DNA of 55,086 bases from Setaria digitata. Taxonomy: Eukaryota > Nematoda > Chromadorea > Rhabditida > Setariidae. A program made the position numbers and the translations under genes. Where the stretch lies: NCBI GenBank assembly GCA_003640385.1, contig RCAB01000423.1, positions 1 to 55,086 on the forward strand, written 5' to 3'. Of the stretch, positions 26,080-38,767 are shown piece by piece. Each line of letters opens with the position of its first letter. Position 1 is the first letter of the stretch. Below the pieces are notes generated by a model that searched no databases, was not told where the DNA came from, and saw nothing but the letters and a program-made list of their open reading frames with translations.

Positions 26080-26220
26080 TTAAAATAGCCATTAACTCTT
26101 GTAGAAATAGCCAGTGGTCTCAGTTAGAACGGCGACTGGTCCCGGTGAAAATAGCCGTTCAACCTGGTAAAAATAGTCACTGGACTAGTGGGAGTGGCCG
26201 CTGGTCCAGTAAATATTGCT
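26080..26220. repeat. Degenerate 22-bp minisatellite, relatively GC-rich
   Basis: About six units resembling TGGTCCCGGTGAAAATAGCC start at 26115, 26137, 26159, 26181 and 26202, with a more diverged unit before them. The period is 22 bp with one 21-bp unit. Units differ at many positions, so the array is old. No coding frame follows the period. Confidence 0.75.
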
Positions 26221-27706
26221 AAGTGAATTTAATGATTAGGTCAAAGGTCGAAAGACATGTGGAAAAAAAGGATAAAATTAGAAACGAATAACGATACTAA
26301 CAAAAACTATAGATATATGTAAATGCATATATACTAAAGCAACAAATGATTAATTTCAAAAGTTTTAAAATTAGTTTTAATTTTTATGTGGTTATTATAT
26401 TTGCTTTAAAAATAGGAAAAATTCGGCTGGACCTAAATTTTTTTTTCGAAAAAAGACTTTGAAATTTAGTCTGAATTTTTTGAATTAGCACTCAACTGAT
26501 CAAGTTTTATCGTTATCACGAAAATGGCAATATTTGACTCCAGATTTTCTCCCATGTTTAACTGAGTGATAAATTTCGTTATACTATGATAAAACAACAT
26601 TGTGAACTCATCAACTTGAAATATATCTGATAAGCAGGGGAATGAATATTAAAACAAATTTAAATTAAATATTATCATTATCATAGAAGTCGTAAAATCT
26701 TATCAAATTAGGGCTAATTTTAAGCAAAAATCATATTAATTGTGCGAATGAAATTAATGATATCCTTGCTGATTTTTTCTGATCAATGTCAAATTTATTC
26801 ATTTACATATAAAATATCGATGATAATATGTGACAGCTATTAGTATACTGATAAATACTATCAATAAATTATTCGATAACCAAGATGATATGATGGTTAT
26901 ACTTGAAATTTACGCATATCAAATATACCAATATTTTTAATAAATACTTGAAGAGAGCTATTAGAAATAAATAGGAGGATAAGATATCATAATGGAATAA
27001 TTTCTAATTGAATTTTCTAAAAGCTAAACGCAAAAAAAAAACGGAAATATTTCGAATTGGATACATTATCGGTACGGATAAAATGATCGAGAATGAGGAA
27101 ATTCATTTGTATTTTTAGCATATTTTTAAATGGCAATTTTTGGCAAAGCTTTTAGCTTTAGCTTTTAGGAAACTACAAAATTAGTTTGTGCAAGAAAAAT
27201 GAAAAAAGGAATAAATATAGGGGAATGGGAAAGAGCGGGGCAACTGAGGAACGGGATAAAGCGGGAGTGAAAGAAGTGGTAATGGAAAGATTAGATGAGA
27301 TAAAATGAAATGAAGAAATTGATCAGGGGAATCGAATTAAGAAGAGGATATAATAGCCGGAAAAGAGGTGAAATGAGTGGGTAAGTACTGAGTGTAGATG
27401 AATGAAAAAAAAAAGTCTCATATACTACTAAACTGAAATGATCTTAGCTTAGGAAAGGAGGAAAGAGGAAAAGAGAAAACGGGAAATGATTTCAAACTGG
27501 CCATTTCTAGTGAGGAGTAAACTAATCGGACATCACACTGGTTAATGATGACGGTTAGATCCCTAAAAGTGAGAAATTAAGTAATGAAAGTGAATCGAAT
27601 AATTTGTCATCACCTTTTATCATCATTCTTTTCAAGGACATTAATAAATGATAAAAGAGATAGATAATTGTGAATGCAAGAATGATATTAAAACTAACAT
27701 TATCTG
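26221..27706. other. Intergenic, no gene seen
   Basis: AT-rich sequence. 27180-27490 is strongly purine-rich on the + strand with many GGGA/GGAA runs. Nothing coding is supported. Confidence 0.45.
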
Positions 27707-28005
27707 AGAATGTGACTACTGAAATTATCATTTTCAAAAAAATGCAGGAATCGTCATTTTCCGCGGCGATTTAGGATTACCAAAATCACCATTATCGAGA
27801 AATGCATGCGATGAGATTTAGGATTACTGAAATCATTATTTCCGAGAAATGCAGGGTACTGAGTGGTCATTTCCTGGGAATCTTTGGTATGCTGAATTTT
27901 CATTTACTGGGAATACAGGGTATTGAATTGTTATTTTCTGGGAATGTAGGGTATTTAAAAGATCATCCTTTGGGAAAGTATGATATTGATTTCACCGGGA
28001 AGAAA
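27707..28005. repeat. Degenerate 31-34-bp minisatellite
   Basis: Units resembling GGTATTGAATNNTCATTTNCTGGGAAT begin at about 27821, 27855, 27886, 27919, 27950 and 27981, with more diverged units upstream. Spacing is 31-34 bp. The + strand open frame across this block (27802-28104) arises from the repeat and shows no known domain. Confidence 0.65.
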
Positions 28006-30765
28006 GAAAAGAGAGAGAGAAAAAAAAAGAGCAATTATTATCATTGTAAAAAACAGGACATTTTTAAGTGTGCTAGTTTTGTTTCTCTCTTTTTTGTTAA
28101 ATAATTTTATAAATTAGGATTGGAATTGGTAAATATTGTTAATTAAGCTATAAAATCAAGTGATAATCTGTTGCTCCTTCTCATCTTCGTTATTCTTCCA
28201 CCCACTCATTCAACAATTCACTAGTTTACTTTTTTTTTCATGAATTAATTAATTACTTCCAACAAATAATGTAATAGGTCAGGTTAGATACAGTATGTGC
28301 TAGTCTCAATAAACTATGAAATTTTTAGCAATCTTTTTTCATTCATGCAGAATTTGAATTAAAATATAATATGTTAGAAAAATTTTACTTCTGAATTTCA
28401 TTTACAATTTGAAGAGTAGCAAGAAAAACGAGAATTTAGGTATTAGCAAAGCGATTTCAGTAACATATTGTTTAGCAAAATAAATATTTGTGTTATTAGA
28501 ATTTGAAAATGCTACTGCAAAAGCAAACGATACGAATTCAAAGCAATTATTTGATCGGAAATAATTATTGTCTTATTTCATCTGCGAATTAGTTCATTCC
28601 TACCTTACTATCAAGAACTCTCTTGTAGTCAGTAGCAAGAAAGTTTAGACTAAATTTTTAGAGCATAAAATTCAGGAACTTATAAAAATCTACAATCGTA
28701 ATTATTTGAAATCCAATAAATACACAAATAGAAATAAGTTTATTAGAATCCAAGTTGGTTTTTCTCCTTTGCTTTCAAAATACCATTTTATGAATAATCG
28801 GATTATTACCATTCATATGGTATTATTGAAGTTGACGAATAGTCTAAAAAATAGTCGAGTTAATTCTCAAAAATTATTTATTTTGCCTCCTTCTTTTGAA
28901 GAAAAGAAAATTTTTTCTTGTTGAGGAAAAAAATTGCACAGTGGTAATTTCTTAATATATTTCATGATTTGGGTAATTATGACTTATATTTTAAAATCAA
29001 ATAAAGATAGAAATAAGTTCGTTGAAATGAAATAAATGTAACAGAGAAGTATATCTGAACATTCCATTTTAATAAACTTATTTCTCATCCTTATTTGATT
29101 TTTTGAATTCGAAATTTGCAAGAAGAAAAGAAAGACTTCATCCCAAAATTTGAAGATAAATTTTTTCATAAATTTCATTTTATAATTAAAAAAAAGCAGG
29201 TCTAGTTCTTGGGAAATGAAAAATAATAAATGAAATAAGATAAAAACAGAAATATAATCCCATTTTACGAGATTCAAACAAAATGATAGGATGAATTTAG
29301 ATATAATTTATTATAATTCTTTCTTCTATAGCCTCAAAATTCTCATCCCTCATCCTCCGGGGTATCCTGCTGTCATCCTTTCAAACCCCCCGATATGTTT
29401 CATCCTTTTTGGTGATACAGTTAGTTAGTCAGTTAGTTACAAGGTTACAACAGCATCAACAACAAGCTCCGATAACATCTGTAACATGTAAAAGAGATTT
29501 TAGACGGGGAAAGGCGAGGGACAGGGGACAGGAGAAAGGGACGGGGACAGGTGAGAAGAGAGAGGGATAGGTGGACAAAAGAGTTTTGATTCATCGATAT
29601 GTGACAATAAAATGTCAACCAAACAAGAACAGATCTGCTAGCATTTTCTTTTCCCCTTCTATGTTCCTTTTCCATTTTCTTTTTTTTTGCTTATTTTACT
29701 CAATGAAATTTAAAAGAAAAAAATTTCAATTTTTTTTGAGCTTTTTTTTTGAATAAAATCAAAGAAAAAGGCGGCAAATGGATATAAAATTTTAATTAGA
29801 TTGTTGGCGTTATTTTATATTTAACTACCTCTTTACTGCTTCGTTTTTCCCTTTTTCTTTTCTTTTTTTTTTTAATTAAATGTTATAAATTAAAAATGTT
29901 CCAATGTGCAGCATTTTAAATGATTAAACTTTAATTTGGCCGATTTGTAATCCTTTTTAGAATTTTTGATTTTATTCTATTTATGTTATATAAATTATTT
30001 ACTTCTTCAATTTATCAACTAGACTCTACTTTTTTTCTTTTTTGTTAACTTTTTATTAAAGTAAATTCATTAATAGGATAAATCTCGCTATTTTTTATAT
30101 TTTTAAATACCTTAACTAATTAGTGGAATTTTATTGCTGTCAATCGCTAATCAAACATCCCCATCGACATGTCGAAATTAAAAAAAAAAAAAAGAAACGA
30201 ACAGATGATTAAAACGAAAAAAAAATTTAAATCGCCCAAAAGTCTTCAATCTTCATTTATTTGTTACTACCACAGATGCTCATAATGATTTGAAAAATTT
30301 TTCAATCGACAATTTATATACTCCCCATCGAACGAACTAATATATTTTAATTTTTAACTTCTGCAAATGAAGAGATAAAAAAAAGGAAAGGAGAATGGAA
30401 ATGAGATGAAGTTGTGATAAAGCAAAAAAGGAAGAGGAAGTTCGTTTGAAAAGTTTAAATTGCAGCGCAAAAGGAGGATAATTAGCATTAATTATCGAAT
30501 TTTAATGTACGAAATTATAAAATTTTAATGGAGGAATTTTTTTGATTTACACTTTTTTAAAGCATATATTTTAATATAAAATTTCTGAAATATATGTTTT
30601 TTTTAAAAATACCTTTTTTCTCTTTTTGTTAAAATAAAAAAAAAAAGAGAGAAAAAACTGATATCGGAAAAAGTGGGCAGTAAATGAACGCATAATAAAA
30701 TATTGATAAAATAGATGGATAAAAAGATAAATGATAAGAATGGAAAGGTGAGAGGTCACGTAATA

Positions 30766-30803
30766 ATTTTACGGTATATACAGGGTTATTTATACCGTAA
30801 AAT
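30766..30803. repeat. Perfect 13-bp inverted repeat
   Basis: ATTTTACGGTATA (30766-30778) is the exact reverse complement of TATACCGTAAAAT (30791-30803), with a 12-base loop. It could form a small cruciform or hairpin. No gene end is close enough to call it a terminator. Confidence 0.6.
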
Positions 30804-33035
30804 GTGTAATAATTTAGACTTTATCTTTTAGAATAAGAAAAATGAACCGACAAAATATATATATATAGTGCATAAAGTACCTGTGAATTTGTTGAAAGAT
30901 GAGAAGTTAGGGAAGAGAAAATGACTATAAAGGTAACGTAAGGAAAATAAATTAGTAAGCAGGTGCACTGGAAATGAATAAGCAAAATAAGTAAAGTTAT
31001 TCAATTTTCTCATTCCACTTCGATTTACTCATTTTAATTAAAATATTAATATTTTAGTGTGAATAAGTGAAACGGTAAAAATATTGGATGAAAGGAAATT
31101 TATTTCTTTCTCGCGATAAAAAGAAATGAATAAATGGAATTAATAGTAAGATATTGAGGAAAATAAAAAAAAACTTTCCTAGTCTATTGCAATTGCTGCT
31201 TCATCCTTAAAAGCCTAGGCTATATGAATAATTAGAAATGATTCCATACGCCTTAGGGCATTTTCATTCCTTCTATTCACTATTTTATTTCTTATTTTCA
31301 GTCAATTAATTTCAAAGGTGGCAAAGTTAAAATCAGATTGTATAATCAATATTAAAGTAATGAATTCTCCGCTTTCATTTTATCTGGAATAAGGACCATT
31401 ATTAGCACTACATTTCCTAAAAAGGTAAAGCATAAATGATATTTCTAAATATAGTAATCTAAAATCGGAAATGACAAGCAGCGAAGAGAAAATAATATTT
31501 AGTCTCCATCACTCTTTCAAAAAATTATAGCGTTTTATACTACACTGAAAAGAATAAAATGTATTAAACTATTAATTTAAAAGAAAAGGGGAATGAAGCG
31601 ATAAATTTGCTTGTCAAAAATTGAAAAAGTTTGAAATATCGAATAATGTGTAACAAGTGAATTGTTTCGAGTATTAAATTTCCAATATCGAATGTAGACA
31701 TTCATTTTATCTTGAAGGAATAATGCATATTCGTGAAAGATCTAAATGGTGGTAGCATAGAAATAAGCTGAAGAAAGAAAAAAGTAAAAAAAAAAAGGGA
31801 AGCTAATTAATTAGTTGAAAGAAAACGGAAATCGGGAATGGGAACGAATAGATAATTGCAATTGTTGTTTTTTAATTTATTTACATATAATCAAATTTTA
31901 GAAGGATGAAATAAAATATTGACGTGGTTTCCATCTCTTTTTAACAATGTAAATTTAAAATACAATTCTAGAAGCAATTTTATCTAGTATTGTTCCAGAA
32001 TTTTTAGTTATGATTAGATCAATTCATTCTAATTAAACAAGAACGAAAGAGATGGAAAGAGGAATATAGACTATGTTAATGTTGCTATTGTAAATAATAG
32101 TAATTTTGTCATGATTAATTCCATTTAACTAACATTACCATTATTAAGAATAATGACTAACTTGATAATATAAACAACAGTACAATGGTAGTAATGACTG
32201 CATTAAGTTTGAATGAGGATGATGATTTTACCATCTTTTGCATGGCTATGATGATTATTTTATATTTTAAAAGAATGACGATTATATGGAGTCGCATGAG
32301 GATAATGATTTTATCAGGTTATATGAGAATTACATTAAATTTATGTAAGATGTACGAAAAACGATGGTTAGAATATAGAGAAAAATGAGGTATATCAAAA
32401 TCATGATTATGATTAATACGAATTCAGCTTCAAAAAGTGAATACATTTTATATCAAATATTGTTGTAACAGGTTGGAATTTTTTTCTAAAAAGAAAGTGT
32501 CCATTTGCGTGTGTTACATGTATAATTTAATGGCAAATTTAAAGATGAAAAAAAATTCAGCAATTTTTTTCTATCATTTGAAAAAAAAATAATAAAAATA
32601 AACTTTATAACACTGAATCAGATAAGCAAGAAAAAATGAAAAACTTTTATGAATCATCGATATTAAGCGGTAAAAAAAAGGGAATGAAATTGTCACAAAA
32701 AGTTTCATTGCCAATTTTCTTTTTTATTATCGGTTGGTTAACAAGAAAAACTTCTTCATGTGAGTGCTTCACAAAGTGAAAAAATTTAGGAAAAAGAATT
32801 GTGAAAAGAAAGAAATGAAATTAAGGCGAAAAGTTTGTAAAAGATTTAAATTCTGCAAGAGTATGTTGAAAATGTTGACGACAAAAAATTGATGAATTAT
32901 CGAAAAGTGTTTTAGACAGAAAAAAAAAAGAAAAAAAAAAGGAAGATTTAAAATTATCCCACGGAGACATTTAATTACGATAGCATGTCATTTTTGTGTT
33001 ATGGCGAGAAAATGGCCGAATGTTTGTTTGTTTGT

Positions 33036-33054
33036 TTGTCCAATGATTGGACAA
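33036..33054. repeat. 19-bp palindrome with CCAAT on both strands
   Basis: TTGTCCAATGATTGGACAA is a perfect inverted repeat around a single central base, giving a CCAAT pentamer on each strand. It lies after a GTTT run and far from any supported gene. Confidence 0.55.
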
Positions 33055-34524
33055 GAATTAAATTATCAAAATTCAATCCTTTTCAGTCACTACGATCAGC
33101 GAAAGTTCAATCTTAAATCCTATATTAACGAGTGAAATATTAAGTTAGTTTTTTTTTTTTTTTAATTCATTTAATATTAAATTTCACTCATGCTATTTAT
33201 TTACCAATAAAACGGAAACAGGAAAAAGTTCCCATTATGAATAACAATGTTCGATAGTATACCGAAATTGCTGAGATATCAATTAATAGAATTGGAAGTT
33301 TTGTCTTAATTAATTCATTTATTGCAAAAATGATTGTAAATTTAGTTTCTTTATAGTAGTACTAATTTCTCAGCTTTACTCCAATTAATTCTTGAAGGTA
33401 ATTTAATTTATTAATATCGATTTAATTACTTAACATTGACGAAACTTGTTTTTCAAAAGGAGGAAGACCCAGAAATGCTAAATAATTAATTCGATTACCA
33501 CACTCTTGAAAATTAAATCAGATAAAAATGTTATGGTTTACTTATTTTTTATGTTTCCTTTTTTTAAATCATACTTTTCATTTAAAAAAATTTTTAATAC
33601 ATAAAATGAATAGAAAATTTTTTGGCATAAATAAGAACTGGTCTTAATTACGATTTTTAGTGGAAGGACATTTAGCTCAAGCATAAATCTGTGGAAGTAA
33701 AATAAACATGTGAACATTCATTTACCTGTAAGCAAACTATACACACGAAATGAAATTTTAATCATTTCATAAACTGAAAGAATGAATGAACAAAAAATTT
33801 TTTATTAAAAATTGTACAAAAAAAAAAGAAGAAAAGAAAAAGAGAGAAAGGAAGAAATGCTTCGGCAAAATATGATGGATATGATCGGTGAATGATGCGT
33901 TACTTACGCTAATTAAGTAATAAACGATTTAAAGCATTTCGGCTGGTTTTAAGTGCACAATTTTAATGAATTAGAAGAATGAAAAAAAAAAAAAAGAAGT
34001 CAATTATTAGCAAAATAAAAAAGCAGGGAGCTATTTATTATCATTAGTATAACTTTTTTGCTCAATTAAAAGTAGGAATTTCTTAAAATATAAAATAAGA
34101 ACTGAAAGAGAAAGGGTTTTTATTTTTTTCAGTTCAATAAAAAAAATACTAGAAAAAATCCATTAAACTCTTTAATTCATTAAATATTCAAAAATTTAAC
34201 TAGAATAAATCGGGAAATAGTAGACAAAATGTAATAAATAAAGCCAGGAATGACTGGAAAAGAAGTTTCTTTTTTTTTTTTTTCTGTCTTAAATTTTAGC
34301 AGATGCGCCTAAAAGGAGAAATATTAGTTGTGAATATTTAAATACTACTCATAAGAAATGATCCGGTCGACTTATTTATTAATAAGTATTAGCGATATGG
34401 CAGGTGTCTTGAGTCTTTCTTTCATAGTAAAATGAAAAAGGACGACAGAATAGGTGGCATTAGTTCAAGGCTATTTCAGTGAGACAAATTATCATAAGTC
34501 TAAACAGGGTAAATACTGAATTAA

Positions 34525-34690
34525 TGATGATGATCACGAAAATGATAACAATGATCACGCCAATGATGAAAATGGTCAAGGAATAATGATGAAAATAACG
34601 ATAACAGTAATGTGATCACGATAATAATGATCATGATAACGATGATTACGATGACAATGATAATAATGAATAGTGATGATGAATGAATGA
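34525..34690. repeat. Imperfect GAT-rich simple repeat
   Basis: Many variants of AATGATGATAACGATGATCACG occur in succession with no fixed period. Related GAT tracts occur at 16310-16400 and 32185-32300. Confidence 0.6.
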
Positions 34691-37600
34691 AAGCTGCATA
34701 TTGTTCAGCAACAAATTGATGAATGATTGAGAAAAATTCTTGCCAAAAAAAAAAAAAAGTGAAAAAAATGCTTCAAAAATAAACATTAATAAAAATTTCA
34801 TGTGCTTCATTTCCGATTTCATAACTTTAACTATTTTTTTGCATTAATTTAGCTACTTTTAAAATTTGAAATAATGGATATTTATTATAAAGAAACGTAC
34901 AAGTATTTAGTAATATTTGCGGTGTGAGTGTATGTTGGAATAATGCAAAAGTTAAGATTATAAGACATTTTCAACGAAATCAAGCATAAAATAACATTTA
35001 AAATCCTACTGCATCATTAGCAAATGTATGAAATGAACTTAACAATTTGAAAGTAATCAACATTTGAAGCAAGTTATAGAAATTAGATATTCATATCATA
35101 AAAGATTTTTATTCAACTTGAAAAGAGGTAGACTAGGCATTCTTAATTAATTCAATTTTCACGCATTATTTAGGAAATATTTTGAATTTGAGAAATATCA
35201 AATCGTGACTAATCTTTTGTCATCAGACTTAATAAAATGAAAAATAAAATATAGCAGTTATGCGTATTTGTGCTGTTTCTTTTAAAAGTGAATGATATGG
35301 ACGATGAAATGATTTTTTTTTTTTAATATTAATTTCAATTCAAAAAAGACCAATATTTCCTAAATGAAAAGTATTTCTTAAAAACGAAAATTGTAATTCG
35401 GATTAAAATAAGCAAAAAAAAAAAAAATTAAAATGTTGCTTTACAAATCTTTTCCTTCCGTTTTCTTCACTTTCTCATTACTTTTTCATCCTCAGCTTAT
35501 TGATGTTTGATTGTAACGTCATCATTTCCGTTACTAACGAACAAAATAAATCAGTAATTTCTTTAGAAAATAGTCAAAAGAAAGAAAAGGAAATTTTTGA
35601 CGACGTAAAATAAAAAAAAAGAAAAATTGAATATTCAGAGAATAAAAAAAAGAGTTATTTTGATTTCAATATATGCATATATACAAAAGAATAAACTGTA
35701 CAATAAACAATACAAAACGACAACAAAGAAGACAAAAAAAAAATTATCTATTTTGTCTTCGTAAAAAAAAAAAAAAGAAAAAATTAGATCGAACATATCG
35801 CTTTTAAAAATTTGAAGAATTAATAATAATAAAAAAAAATCGTCTTTTTTTGATATTTTAATTTGACTGCAATTTGCTGTATTGAAAAATAGCAGTATTG
35901 ATTGTTCGCCTTTTTTTTTTCACGTTTTGGAATATTATAATAACCCTGAATTCTGGATCCTATGAACTAATCAGTAGTGCTGCTTCTCTTTGTATTTCAA
36001 AAGTCGACATTCCGTAATTATAACTCGACCATAAATATAGTATTAGAATAAAGATGGATAAGAAATTTGAAAAAATTTAAGCGGAATTTCAAAAAAAATT
36101 TCTTCCACCTTTTCTTCCATATGATAATATAAATTATATAGGAAGTAAACTAATAAATAAATTTAAAGCAGAGAAAAAGTTTATGATCGATTTTTGCCTA
36201 AAAGTAAATTTTACTATTACCAATTAAAGCTGATATTATTATTAAAAGTATTTAAAGGATTTTGGTAATAGATTATCTGCCCTTTTTTTTGATATATTTT
36301 CGAAGAGAAAATAATATAACGAAAATTACTTAGCACGGATATTTTCTCCTACCCACAAGCTTACCTTTAATTTATAATTGATTGTCTTTTTATGGATTAT
36401 AACTATATATATATAATATTTGATATTATGTATATATAAAATATACATAAGTGTTTGAATATAATTTAAAACATTCAAGCCCATTTTTAAAATACGATTA
36501 TGAAAATTTTCGAAAAAATAAATTTCTCTGATTATTTCAAAATTTTAAATTTAAAAAAAAATTATTTTCTATTAGGTTATAATTTATAATTGTACAGTCA
36601 TCAAGCATCAAGCGAAATCGAACTTTTTACTCAAATAAATAACGGAAATATCCTACAAACGATTCAAATTTTAAACATGGAATGCCAAAATAAAGAACTT
36701 TAAATAGAGGATTGAAATGGTTTTTTTCTTATTTCAAAAAAATTCTTTTAATTATCCAAAATGATTTTAAGTACTAGAAAACTTTACTTGTCGTAGCTTT
36801 AAATATCCAACAAATAATCTCGAAAATGCTTTCCCATTAGCATTGCACATAAATAATAAAGGATTAAAAGTTTTTTTTGTGCCTAAAACTTGATGGAGTT
36901 TTTTTTTTTTTGGCTTGAAATTTAACGAATCAAACTCTTTCACTAAAGCTGTATAATTCATTTTTTTTTCCTATCTTTTTGGAAAAGAAAGAATGAGGTG
37001 ATTTTTTTTTCGTTTGAAAAGAGAAAATTGAACATGTGAAAATTGGTGATTACAACAACTGGAACTTTCTAGTCAGACAGAAATTTATAAATTATTTGAA
37101 ATAATTGAGCTTATTATAAATTTCCATTCCTCTTGACGTTCTTCTTCAAGATAATTAATTATCTTGAAAATCTTCTGTCATCATTTTAGTTTAATAATTA
37201 ATCAAAAAAATTTTTCCCATCTATTTCAATTTAACTAATTAAAACTTACTGATTATGTGGTATATAACGTCCATTTTCTTTCAAAGAAAAGAAAAAAGGA
37301 AAGAAAACAAGGTTAAGAAATTTAGAAAAAAAAAATATATAAGAGAAAGGAAGGAAAATATGAAGGAAAATACATATTCTTTTTAAAACATATGGCTGAA
37401 AATGGCACTTTTTTTTTCAAAGAGACAAATGTTTGAAAATGAAATGAAAAATGAAAGGAAAAATTTTTTTTTATTTTTTGACAGAATAAAAACTAACGAA
37501 AATAAACTATTTGAGATAATACTAATGGTGACATATTGTCTAGCTGAGACGATGACGCTGAAAATGTTGATGAGAACATTGATGAAGTGATCAAAATCAA

Positions 37601-37847
37601 GGTGAAAATAATTTCTTTGCAGGTTGGACATGCCGATCGATAATCGTATCATCAAAAGTATATTTGTGAGAAAATTTTCCGAATTATTTCGAATTGCATA
37701 CAATGAAATTTTCTACTTAGGACTGAATAACTAGTAGGTGAAGGACTTTTTTTTTTTAGATTAAGGATAAAATTTAAGATGATAATTATTTGCAAAGCAA
37801 CTTCGTGAAATCAATTGCTGAGGTAAAATGATTCAACTGAATCAGTG

Positions 37848-38398
37848 AAAAGTAAAGCAAATTAAATCAATAACCATAAGTAATTAAGAGTGATCGAATA
37901 TGATTGCAAAGCAATAATATTGTAAGGTGGTGTGGAAGTTAAAAATTAAGATATTTTAAAAGTAAAGCAAATTAAATTAATAACCATAAGTAATTAAGAG
38001 TGATCGAATATGATTGCAAAGCAATAATATTGTAAGGTGGTGTGGAAGTTAAAAATTAAGATATTTTAAAAGTAAAGCAAATTAAATTAATAACCATAAG
38101 TAATTAAGAGTGATCGAATATGATTGCAAAGCAATAATATTGTAAGGTGGTGTGGAAGTTAAAAATTAAGATATTTTAAAAGTAAAGCAAATTAAATCAA
38201 TAACCATAAGTAATTAAGAGTGATCGAATATGATTGCAAAGCAATAATATTGTAAGGTGGTGTGGAAGTTAAAAATTAAGATATTTTAAAAGTAAAGCAA
38301 ATTAAATCAATAACCATAAGTAATTAAGAGTGATCGAATATGATTGCAAAGCAATAATATTGTAAGGTGGTGTGGAAGTTAAAAATTAAGATATTTTA
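37848..38398. repeat. Five tandem copies of a 110-bp unit
   Basis: The motif TAACCATAAGTAATTAAGAG recurs at 37871, 37981, 38091, 38201 and 38311, exactly 110 bp apart. The units are almost identical. Copies 1, 4 and 5 read ATTAAATCAA where copies 2 and 3 read ATTAAATTAA. Near-identity implies recent expansion or homogenisation. No long open frame crosses the array. Confidence 0.95.
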
Positions 38399-38584
38399 AT
38401 ATTACTAAATGGTATTTGTTAGATTATTAATTGTGGAATTTTTCCGCATGATTATTGTTATCATAATTATAATTAAAACAGGATCAACATACGAAGATTA
38501 AAACTAAAAAGCTAAAAATTTTCATCGAAAAATTAAACTAATTTCAACCTAATTTACTTACAATTTACCATAAATTTACTTCAG

Positions 38585-38635
38585 CTGTAACGTATTAGAT
38601 ATTCAGGTTAAACTTGAATATCTAATACGTTGCAG
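38585..38635. repeat. Long hairpin with 21-bp arms
   Basis: Left arm 38585-38605 (CTGTAACGTATTAGATATTC plus A) pairs with 38615-38635 around a 9-base loop, with 20 matches and one T-G pair. The stem is AT-rich in its centre. It sits between the 110-bp array and the 31-bp array. Confidence 0.85.
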
Positions 38636-38767
38636 CATCTTGACATATATTTTGTAATGGTTAAAGCACGTTGATATATTTTGAGTAATGGTTACAACAC
38701 GTTGATACATATTTGGTAATGGTTACAGGCATGTTGATATATGTCGAGTGATGATTACAACATTATT
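38636..38767. repeat. Four degenerate 31-32-bp tandem units
   Basis: Units begin TTGACATATATTTTGTAATG (38640), TTGATATATTTTGAGTAATG (38671), TTGATACATATTTGGTAATG (38702) and TTGATATATGTCGAGTGATG (38734). Each carries GTTACAACACG or a variant at its end. The array starts directly after the hairpin. Confidence 0.8.

Larger units (their letters stand above)
28006..37846. other. Gene-poor region (about 10 kb)
   Basis: No supported exon on either strand. Features seen: a G-rich purine tract at 29500-29580; perfect inverted repeats at 30766-30803 and 33036-33054; an imperfect GATGAT/GATAAC array at 34525-34690; many poly-A and poly-T tracts. Open frames up to about 106 codons are low in complexity. 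A gene with several very short exons could still be missed. Confidence 0.45.

Noticed and set aside
32185..32388. 67-codon + strand open frame rich in Met and Asp
   Set aside because: Derived from a GAT-type repeat; no supporting splice sites.
36767..36961. 64-codon - strand open frame
   Set aside because: The lysine run comes from a poly-T tract; no neighbouring exon in phase and no recognised motif.
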